Below are positions 1 through 4,775 of a stretch of 5,528 bases of DNA, one piece after another (the stretch's first letter is position 1; each line of letters starts with the position of its first letter). The notes under the pieces were generated by a model. It ran no database searches, was not told where the DNA came from, and saw only the letters and a list, made by a program, of their open reading frames with translations. Position numbers and translations under genes: made by a program. Source of the stretch: Geodermatophilaceae bacterium (lineage in GTDB: Bacteria > Actinomycetota > Actinomycetes > Mycobacteriales > Geodermatophilaceae); contig JACCTM010000117.1 of the NCBI GenBank assembly GCA_013812385.1, positions 1 through 5,528 of the forward strand, given 5' to 3'.

Positions 1-588
1 CCGGACCACGGCGTCCTGCTGTGGAGTGGGGTACAGACCCGCATCGTGGACACCCGCCGCGGTGATGACCTCTACCTGATCCCGGCGCAGGGTGACCCGA
101 TCCCGTCGGTCGGTACGACAGTCCGCGGCGCCGTCGAGGATGCTCGCCGCTTCTCGCTGATGCGCACGCACTCCGGGCTGCACCTGCTCGCCGGAGTGGT
201 CTTCCGGGACTTCGGGGCGCTGGTGACCGGCGGGAACATGGAGCCCGGAGTGGCTCGGATGGACTTCAACCTGCCCGACATCCCGGCTGACTTCAAAGAT
301 CGCATCGCTCAAGCCTGTGCCGCCGAGGTGGCCGCCGACCGGGAGATCCGGGTGGATAACCTTCCGCGCGCAGAGGCTCTGGCGATCCCGGACGTCATCC
401 GAACCGCGACGGATCTGCTGCCGCCTGACCTCGACATCGTCCGGATCGTGGACATCGTGGGACTCGACGTTCAAGCCGATGGCGGCACGCATGTCGCCTC
501 CACCGCGCAGATCGGATCGATCGACGTCGTGAAGGTGGAGAACAAGGGCAAAGCCAACCGCCGGCTGCGGATCCGCCTGACCTACTGA
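1..588 (+). CDS. AlaX-type alanyl-tRNA editing hydrolase, 5'-truncated by window edge
   Basis: Free-standing relative of the alanyl-tRNA synthetase editing domain. The family hydrolyses Ser- or Gly-tRNA(Ala) in the cytoplasm, preventing mistranslation of alanine codons. The frame is open from base 1 to the TGA at 586-588 (195 codons), so the N-terminus lies outside the window; a GTG at 46 is internal. The metal-binding HxxxH motif is seen as THSGLHLL (His codons at 169-171 and 181-183). The second signature is DGGTHVASTAQIG (478-516), followed by a basic C-terminus (KVENKGKANRRLRIRL) typical of the family. The usual CGGTHV cysteine is Asp here (codon 478-480), while the following His (490-492) is kept. 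The N-terminal barrel with its glycine-rich loop is mostly missing, so I estimate about 40 residues are lost. No synthetase catalytic domain follows, so this is not alaS. Family assignment is secure; exact substrate (Ser versus Gly) is not determined. Confidence 0.88.
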   Translation, partial: PDHGVLLWSGVQTRIVDTRRGDDLYLIPAQGDPIPSVGTTVRGAVEDARRFSLMRTHSGLHLLAGVVFRDFGALVTGGNMEPGVARMDFNLPDIPADFKDRIAQACAAEVAADREIRVDNLPRAEALAIPDVIRTATDLLPPDLDIVRIVDIVGLDVQADGGTHVASTAQIGSIDVVKVENKGKANRRLRIRLTY

Positions 589-633
589 CCGACTGACCGA
601 AGATTTCGATCAAGCAGTCATCGGAGGTCAGAG

Positions 634-828
634 TCAGATCGCGTTGTCGGCCGGTAGCAGCAGCCAGAGGATGAGATAGAGGAAAACCTGGGGACCGGGC
701 AGCACGATCGAGACGACGAAGGCCACCCGTACGACTGTGGGCGACCAACCCAACCGGCGGGCGATACCGGAACAGACACCGGCGATGACCTTGTTCGACG
801 AGTTCCGGGCGAGGGTGTTGCTGGCCAT
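634..828 (-). CDS. Small PspC-domain membrane protein
   Basis: A 64-residue protein that is essentially one PspC domain. Residues 12-28 (NKVIAGVCSGIARRLGW) match the conserved PspC opening, in which a K-x-I-x-G-V-C-x-G-I-A motif precedes the membrane part. Two hydrophobic segments follow, at about 31-44 and 46-59, the latter ending in the typical LWLLLPAD. The ATG start (826-828) is supported by a clear ribosome-binding site, AAAGGAG on the minus strand (complement of 834-840), five bases from the start. PspC-family proteins belong to phage-shock or envelope-stress responses in many bacteria. Small single-domain versions are common in actinobacteria, where their function is largely unassigned. 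No other psp gene is nearby. The gene converges on AlaX with 45 bp between stops and diverges from the macrodomain gene. Confidence 0.88.
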   Translation of the reverse strand: MASNTLARNSSNKVIAGVCSGIARRLGWSPTVVRVAFVVSIVLPGPQVFLYLILWLLLPADNAI

Positions 829-833
829 GGACG

Positions 834-840
834 CTCCTTT
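834..840 (-). promoter_or_regulatory. Shine-Dalgarno site of the pspC-domain gene
   Basis: On the minus strand this reads AAAGGAG, five bases before the ATG. It is the only near-consensus ribosome-binding site in the window, and it contrasts with the apparently leaderless genes around it. Confidence 0.8.
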
Positions 841-870
841 GCCAGAGATGGCGAAACCGATAGAACGCCA

Positions 871-880
871 AACCTAGACT
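871..880. promoter_or_regulatory. Overlapping divergent -10 boxes between pspC-domain and macrodomain genes
   Basis: On the plus strand TAGACT (875-880) fits the actinobacterial TANNNT -10 pattern. It lies seven bases before the GTG of the macrodomain gene, so the transcript would begin at or next to the start codon (leaderless); there is no Shine-Dalgarno sequence. On the minus strand TAGGTT (complement of 871-876) also fits TANNNT and would serve the pspC-domain gene with a leader of about 35-40 bases. The two hexamers share the CTAG core. No good -35 is visible for either. This is prediction from sequence pattern only. Confidence 0.4.
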
Positions 881-887
881 TGATGTC

Positions 888-1427
888 GTGCACGTCGAGG
901 CAATCGCCGGTGACATCACCACCGAAGCAGTCGATGCGATCGTCAACGCCGCTAACCCCGGACTGCTCGGCGGCGGCGGAGTAGACGGTGCCATCCATGC
1001 CGCGGGCGGACCGGACATCTTGAGGGAATGCCGTCGGATCAAGCAGGATCTACCCGGCGGACTACTGCCGCGAGGACAGGCCGTGGCGACCACGGCTGGG
1101 CGTCTGCCGGCGCGCTGGGTGATCCACACCGCCGGCCCGGTGTACGACGCGGGCAAGGATCGCAGTCCGATCCTGCGCTCCTGCTACGTCGAATCACTTT
1201 CTCTGGCAGCCCAACTCGGCGCCACGTCGATCGCCTTCCCGGCGATCTCGGCCGGTGTCTATGGCTGGCCGATCGACGACGCCGCTCGGATCGCGCTCAG
1301 CGCCGTACGCGATACCGAAGCATCCGGAATCCAACTCGTACGGTTCGCCCTCTTCGGAGAGTTGGCGCTCCAGGCGTTTGCAAGGGCGTTGATCGACACA
1401 GTTCCCCATCGACAAGCTCCTGATTGA
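888..1427 (+). CDS. Macrodomain protein, O-acetyl-ADP-ribose deacetylase / ADP-ribosyl hydrolase type
   Basis: A 179-residue stand-alone macrodomain, the usual length for the YmdB/MacroD-like class. These cytoplasmic enzymes bind ADP-ribose and hydrolyse O-acetyl-ADP-ribose or mono-ADP-ribosyl esters on proteins or nucleic acids. Visible motifs in order: GDIT (8-11) contacting the adenine side; VNAANPGLLGGGGVDGAIHAAGG (19-41) with Asn23 and Asp33 matching the catalytic Asn/Asp pair of E. coli YmdB; IHTAGP (79-84); and the phosphate-binding loop ISAGVYGWP (120-128). All key residues are intact, so it should be active. The start is the GTG at 888: no other in-frame start precedes the first beta strand, and a -10-like TAGACT lies seven bases upstream, consistent with leaderless translation. 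Its TGA (1425-1427) lies inside the -35 box of the next gene. No ADP-ribosyltransferase or sirtuin is adjacent, so partner and substrate are unknown. Confidence 0.9.
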   Translation: MHVEAIAGDITTEAVDAIVNAANPGLLGGGGVDGAIHAAGGPDILRECRRIKQDLPGGLLPRGQAVATTAGRLPARWVIHTAGPVYDAGKDRSPILRSCYVESLSLAAQLGATSIAFPAISAGVYGWPIDDAARIALSAVRDTEASGIQLVRFALFGELALQAFARALIDTVPHRQAPD

Positions 1428-1452
1428 CATTTATACCCCCTGGGGGTATGAA
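1424..1452 (+). promoter_or_regulatory. Promoter of the DUF4396-like gene
   Basis: A consensus -35 TTGACA (1424-1429) is followed after exactly 17 bp by TATGAA (1447-1452) as -10. Transcription would begin about seven bases later, at the ATG at 1460, giving a leaderless mRNA. The -35 overlaps the stop codon of the macrodomain gene. The spacer is almost entirely filled by the palindromic operator, which argues for repression by blocking RNA polymerase. Confidence 0.65.
1433..1449. promoter_or_regulatory. CsoR/RcnR-family operator (copper- or sulfide-responsive)
   Basis: The sequence ATACCCCCTGGGGGTAT has perfect 8-bp arms around a single central T. A G/C tract flanked by AT-rich ends (TACCCCC-GGGGGTA) is the characteristic operator of CsoR copper sensors and of related CstR persulfide sensors. 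Its position between the -35 and -10 boxes is the usual repressor placement. No csoR or cstR gene is in the window, so the regulator would be encoded elsewhere. Which inducer applies (Cu(I), Ni/Co or reactive sulfur) cannot be told from the operator alone. Confidence 0.75.
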
Positions 1453-1459
1453 GGGCATC

Positions 1460-1921
1460 ATGACGACAGCGCACGGAACTGGCTCGGTGGATTGGCCTAC
1501 GGCGGTCCAGGCGACTCTGCACTGCCTCACCGGCTGTGCGATCGGTGAGGTTCTCGGGATGGTCATCGGGACCGGTTTGGGCTGGTCCAACGGCCAGACG
1601 ATCGCCCTGGCAGTGGTCCTGGCGTTCATCTTCGGCTACGCCCTGACCATGCGCCCACTGCTGCGCTCCGGCCTAGCACTTGCCGCCGCTGTGAAGCTGG
1701 CCCTGGCCGCGGACACCGTCTCGATCGCGGTGATGGAGATCGTGGACAACCTGATCATGCTGGGCGTTCCCGGAGCGATGGACGCCGGCCTGGGCAACTG
1801 GATCTTCTGGGCGGCGCTGGCTTTCGCCCTCGGTGTGGCCTTTTTGGTCGCTCTGCCGATCAACCGGTGGATGATTTCGCGCGGGCGCGGCCACGCCGTC
1901 GTGCACTCGCAGCACCACTGA
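1460..1921 (+). CDS. DUF4396-like polytopic membrane protein under CsoR-type control
   Basis: A 153-residue membrane protein resembling the DUF4396 family, which has no assigned function. The frame is open from 1424, but that start and the ATG at 1448 lie inside the promoter and operator. I choose the ATG at 1460, seven bases after the -10 box; AAGGG at 1451-1455 could instead be a weak ribosome-binding site. Visible: a short polar N-terminus; HCLTGCAIGEVLGMVIG (21-37), with His21, Cys22, Cys26 and Glu30 able to bind metal; a segment at about 47-62; one at about 70-84 running into ADTVSIAVMEIVDNLIM (84-100), with Asp85, Glu93 and Asp96 unusual within a membrane region; and a last helix at about 114-132. 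The tail is basic and His-rich (H145, H149, H152, H153). The operator, Cys/His motif and His tail suggest metal or sulfur handling, which is inference. The end overlaps the converging gene by 62 bp. Confidence 0.75.
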   Translation: MTTAHGTGSVDWPTAVQATLHCLTGCAIGEVLGMVIGTGLGWSNGQTIALAVVLAFIFGYALTMRPLLRSGLALAAAVKLALAADTVSIAVMEIVDNLIMLGVPGAMDAGLGNWIFWAALAFALGVAFLVALPINRWMISRGRGHAVVHSQHH

Positions 1922-3137
1922 CGGCGGCACTGGCTTCGGCACGTCCCAGACGGTCTCGGTAGACCGCGCGTACGGCGAAGACCTGGCGCAGTTCGCTGCG
2001 TACCTCGCCGAAGAACTCTCGCTGATAGTCCTTGTCCACCAAGGCTGTCACCAAGAACTGCATTCCGCCGATCGCGCCGATAAGACCCGCGGCCTTGAGC
2101 AACTCAATCGACAGGTAGACCTCGGCACCCAGTAGGCGCACGGTCGGACCGACAACGGTCGGCGGGGCCCCGACCCATTGTTCGAAGGTCGGCATGGAGA
2201 TGGTGAGCAATCCGAAGCCGACGTAGAGCGCGGTCACCGTTGCCGCGACGATCAGCGCCTGGACGAACTGGCTGATGAACAGGAGCAGGGTCACGTTGAG
2301 CCGTTCCCGGCCATGCAGCGGGATCGAAGGCACCGCTTCACGCGAGCGGCGCGGCGTAAGGGCCCCGCACGGCGCGTCCCCGCATTCTCGTTCCACCTCG
2401 TCCCAATTCTCGAAGTCACCGAGCTCCTCCACCTGTGGGGGCAGCCGCAGCCAGGTGAGTACGGCGCCGAGGCCGGCGAACAGTCCGAGGGTGAGCACGT
2501 ACAGCACGGGTGGGATCTCCGCGGCGACCTTCCACATCTCGGCGTTGAGGAACATGAAGACGCTGAACAGCAGCAGGGTCGGCAGGATCCGCCCGACGAC
2601 CGGCAGCACGGTGCGCAGCTGCCGGACGGTCAAGACCACGGCCCAGATGCCCAGCGGCACCACGGCGTAGGAGGTCACCGCGTAGACAAGTGCAAGCAGA
2701 GCGAGGTTTCCGGCGAACAACCACAGCGCGGTCGGCCATCCAGCGCCGACGATCAGCGCAACCACTGCGGGCGCCAGAACGAAGATCCCGACCTCGAGCA
2801 CCCCGAACCGGGGGACGTCGGCGAAGGCCGCCCTGCCGCGCAACCGGTTGACCAGGATCCAGATGACGACCGAGCCGAGGATGACGCCGAAGAAGGTTGT
2901 GTACCGCAACCACAGCGGCCAAGCTCTCGCGACGGCGAAGCACAACTCGGCGACGAAGACGACGTAGAGCAGCGGGGCGGCTCGAGTGAGGATGTCGCGG
3001 CTCGGGCTGTAGTCCACGATCAGGTGCGGTACACCCCGGTGCAGGAACCAGTCCTCGGTGGCCGCGCGCTGGCGGGTCGCCGCCGAGCCGGTCCGGGCCA
3101 TCGTCTGCGCTATCTCCGAAGCCAAGTCATCTGCCAC
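1860..3137 (-). CDS. Multi-pass membrane protein of unknown function
   Basis: A protein of 425 residues, or 413 if the ATG at 3099-3101 is the start. I recognise no named domain. Residues 1-50 are polar, with a motif WFLHRGVPHLIVDYSPSRDI (30-49) that looks conserved in character. Hydrophobic segments follow at about 54-72, 78-97, 111-131, 133-152, 154-170, 185-200 and 209-231. A charged cytoplasmic-type stretch (236-278) rich in Glu/Asp with two Cys (252, 257) comes next, then segments at 282-312 and 340-366, and a basic Ala/Arg-rich tail (391-425). That makes eight or nine membrane spans. The longest start is a GTG (3135-3137) with a weak GGCAGG upstream; the internal ATG has GGAG at 12 bases, so the start is uncertain. 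Base composition and codon pattern match the neighbours, and the antisense frame is only a shadow. Transporter, scaffold or stress-sensor roles are all possible; I assign none. Confidence 0.8.
   Translation of the reverse strand: MADDLASEIAQTMARTGSAATRQRAATEDWFLHRGVPHLIVDYSPSRDILTRAAPLLYVVFVAELCFAVARAWPLWLRYTTFFGVILGSVVIWILVNRLRGRAAFADVPRFGVLEVGIFVLAPAVVALIVGAGWPTALWLFAGNLALLALVYAVTSYAVVPLGIWAVVLTVRQLRTVLPVVGRILPTLLLFSVFMFLNAEMWKVAAEIPPVLYVLTLGLFAGLGAVLTWLRLPPQVEELGDFENWDEVERECGDAPCGALTPRRSREAVPSIPLHGRERLNVTLLLFISQFVQALIVAATVTALYVGFGLLTISMPTFEQWVGAPPTVVGPTVRLLGAEVYLSIELLKAAGLIGAIGGMQFLVTALVDKDYQREFFGEVRSELRQVFAVRAVYRDRLGRAEASAAVSGAASARRRGRARAKSSTG
1894..1926. terminator. Compound hairpin at the convergent gene ends
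   Basis: CGCCGTC (1894-1900) pairs with GACGGCG (1920-1926). Inside it, GTGC (1901-1904) pairs with GCAC (1912-1915) around a seven-base loop, leaving a four-base bulge (1916-1919). The structure covers the stop codon of the DUF4396-like gene and lies in the last codons of the opposing gene. There is no T-tract on either side. It may be a bidirectional, U-less terminator of the kind proposed in high-GC bacteria, or simply coding sequence with chance symmetry. Confidence 0.35.
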
Positions 3138-3175
3138 ATCCTGCCTGCCCGGCCTGGGACTGGGACACTCCGGAC

Positions 3176-3334
3176 ATGTCGTCGTCCGACCTGTCGCGCT
3201 GGCCGCCGCGAACGCTTCGGTTTCTCGCTGTCATGTTGTTCGGGCAGGCGTTCCTCGTCGCATTGGTCGTCATTGGGCCCGAGTTTGTTCAGGAAGCCAA
3301 GGGCTGCTCATCCTCAGTCTGCCGGCCGGTCTGA
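3176..3334 (+). CDS. Possible 52-residue single-pass membrane protein
   Basis: A short frame beginning ATG (3176-3178) and ending TGA (3332-3334) in the gap between the large membrane protein and the secreted hydrolase. The product starts polar (MSSSDLSRWPPRTLR) and then has one well-formed hydrophobic helix (about 16-34, FLAVMLFGQAFLVALVVIG). A short tail with two Cys (44 and 49) follows. The organised polar-helix-polar layout favours a real gene, as does its position 38 bp from a divergent start. Against it, no convincing Shine-Dalgarno or leaderless -10 box is visible and I recognise no family. Function unknown; it could also be chance. Confidence 0.4.
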   Translation: MSSSDLSRWPPRTLRFLAVMLFGQAFLVALVVIGPEFVQEAKGCSSSVCRPV

Positions 3335-3468
3335 GCGTTGAGGCCGGGTTATTCCGCACGGCTGGGCGCCGAACGCGAGATGCCGACGGGCAAGTTGTCC
3401 ACCGAGAGTCCACGAAAATTTCTGTCGATCCCGCCCTGCGTTCACCTGATCTGCGGTGAGATGGGGCG
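3335..3468. other. Intergenic leader upstream of the secreted hydrolase
   Basis: No further frame or RNA gene is evident here. An A/T-rich patch (CGAAAATTTCTG around 3413-3424) is the only AT-rich spot and may belong to the hydrolase promoter, with TTGTCC (3395-3400) as a poor -35 candidate at non-ideal spacing. Just before the start, TCACC (3442-3446) and GGTGA (3455-3459) form a 5-bp inverted repeat. Its right arm overlaps GGTGAG (3455-3460), the likely ribosome-binding site eight bases from the ATG. Confidence 0.3.
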
Positions 3469-4707
3469 ATGACATCTGGGCAGCGCATGCGGGGTACGGC
3501 GGGGATCGTTGCGGCCGTGGGGATCGTGGTCTCCTCGGTCACCCCAGCACAGGCTGCCGACCCGGGATCCGTCCGATTCGCGACCTTCAACGCCTCGCTG
3601 AACAGATTCGACGCTGGCCTGCTGATCACGGATCTGTCCACACCGGGCAACGCCCAGGCGGCTAACGTCGCCGAGATCATTCAGCGAACCGCGCCCGACG
3701 TGGTCTTGATCAACGAGTTCGACTTCGACGAAGCCGGCACGGCCCTGCGACTGTTCCAGGACAACTATCTCTCGGTGCCGCAGCACGGCGCACCGGCAAT
3801 CGACTATGCGTACTCCTACACCGCGCCGGTGAATACCGGGGTGCCCTCGGGCTTCGATCTGAACAACGACGGCACTGTCGGTGGCCCCGACGACGCCTTT
3901 GGCTTCGGCTTCTTCCCCGGCCAGTTCGGGATGGCCGTCTACTCGAAGTACCCGATCGACCTCGACGCCGTCCGTACCTTCCAGACCTTTCTCTGGAAGG
4001 ACATGCCCGGCGCGCTGCTCCCGGACGACCCCAACACGGCCGAGCCGGCCGACTTCTACTCACCCGACGAACTCGACGTGTTCCGGTTGTCGTCGAAGAG
4101 CCATTGGGATCTGCCTCTGGAGGTCGGCCGGCGCACCGTGCACTTCCTGGTCAGTCACCCGACGCCGCCGGTCTTCGACGGCGTCGAGGACCGCAACGGA
4201 CGGCGCAACTCCGACGAGATCCGACTGTGGGCCGACTACATCACGCCGGCAGCCAGCGGCTACATCTACGACGACGAGGGCGTCTACGGCGGTCTTCCAC
4301 GCGGGGCGCACTTCGTCGTGGCCGGCGACCAGAACTCCGATCCGCTGGACGGCGACAGCCTGCCAGGTTCGATCGATCAACTGCTCGACGACCCGCGAGT
4401 CAACACGAACCGGACACCCGATTCGTTCGGGGCAGTGCAGGCCGCGATCCAACAGGGCGGCGCCAATCGGACCCACTTGTCACCGCCGCGTTTCGACACC
4501 GCCGACTTCTCCGAGCCGGAGCCGGGAAACCTACGCGTGGACTATGTGCTGCCCTCGACCACGCTGTCGATCCAATCCACCGGGGTGTACTGGCCGACGA
4601 GTCTCAACCCGCAGTACCGGCTCGTCTATGACCCGAGCTTCGCGTTCGGCGTAGCCAGTTCCGATCATCGACTCGTGCGCGTGGACGTCCGGGTTCCCGG
4701 GGCCTGA
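3469..4707 (+). CDS. Secreted endonuclease/exonuclease/phosphatase-family hydrolase
   Basis: A 412-residue member of the DNase I-like EEP superfamily, metal-dependent phosphoesterases that cut nucleic acids, phospholipids or phosphate esters. Residues 1-29 form a signal peptide: basic start, hydrophobic core 11-24, and AQA before Ala30 as a signal peptidase I site, so the enzyme should be exported. The ATG at 3487 (residue 7) would also give a valid signal. EEP motifs in order: FATFNAS with Asn41; INEFD with Glu83 (metal); SHPTPP with His230; GDQNSD with Asp287 and Asn289; RVDYVLPS with Asp358; and SSDHRLV with Asp399 and His400. All catalytic positions are present. Between the first two blocks and the core is an insertion with DLNNDGTVGGPDD (130-142), which resembles an EF-hand/dockerin calcium loop. 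The substrate cannot be read from sequence; extracellular DNase or phosphodiesterase for phosphate scavenging is plausible. It appears monocistronic. Confidence 0.88.
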   Translation: MTSGQRMRGTAGIVAAVGIVVSSVTPAQAADPGSVRFATFNASLNRFDAGLLITDLSTPGNAQAANVAEIIQRTAPDVVLINEFDFDEAGTALRLFQDNYLSVPQHGAPAIDYAYSYTAPVNTGVPSGFDLNNDGTVGGPDDAFGFGFFPGQFGMAVYSKYPIDLDAVRTFQTFLWKDMPGALLPDDPNTAEPADFYSPDELDVFRLSSKSHWDLPLEVGRRTVHFLVSHPTPPVFDGVEDRNGRRNSDEIRLWADYITPAASGYIYDDEGVYGGLPRGAHFVVAGDQNSDPLDGDSLPGSIDQLLDDPRVNTNRTPDSFGAVQAAIQQGGANRTHLSPPRFDTADFSEPEPGNLRVDYVLPSTTLSIQSTGVYWPTSLNPQYRLVYDPSFAFGVASSDHRLVRVDVRVPGA

Positions 4708-4728
4708 ACCAGCCGCGAGGCCAGGGCA

Positions 4729-4758
4729 AGACCCGGCTTCGTCGCTTGCACCGGGTCT
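4729..4758 (+). terminator. Hairpin between the hydrolase gene and murB
   Basis: AGACCCGG (4729-4736) and CCGGGTCT (4751-4758) form a perfect 8-bp inverted repeat around a 14-base loop, starting 22 bases after the hydrolase stop codon. No T-tract follows, so it would be an atypical terminator. It ends just before the murB -10 candidate and could instead be a binding site affecting that promoter. Confidence 0.45.
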
Positions 4759-4762
4759 GTCC

Positions 4763-4768
4763 TAGCGT
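4763..4768 (+). promoter_or_regulatory. -10 box of a probable leaderless murB promoter
   Basis: TAGCGT fits TANNNT and lies seven bases before the GTG start. There is no Shine-Dalgarno sequence in the preceding bases. The segment CCTAG..TT.A..TC before the GTG matches the one before the macrodomain start in 10 of 15 positions. No convincing -35 is seen at 17 bp. Confidence 0.5.
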
Positions 4769-4775
4769 TCACTTC

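Noticed and set aside
584..599. Tandem repeat ACTGACCG x2 at the end of the AlaX gene
   Set aside because: Only two 8-base copies, spanning the stop codon; probably local slippage. A weak pairing of CTGACC (593-598) with GGTCAG (626-631) was also considered as a terminator, but the spacing is long and there is no T-tract.
395..1156. Minus-strand frame of 253 codons
   Set aside because: It spans the AlaX, pspC-domain and macrodomain genes in other frames; its product is low-complexity Pro/Arg/Ser-rich sequence.
2178..3341. Long plus-strand frame of 387 codons
   Set aside because: It lies antisense to the large membrane protein gene. Its product is an unstructured run of Asp, Glu, Gln, Arg and Gly, which is what the reverse complement of hydrophobic high-GC codons gives. 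The minus-strand frame has clear membrane helices.
3881..4654. Plus-strand frame of 257 codons inside the hydrolase gene
   Set aside because: It is the shifted frame of the EEP gene, giving Ser/Thr/Arg/Pro-rich sequence; the EEP frame holds all the catalytic motifs.
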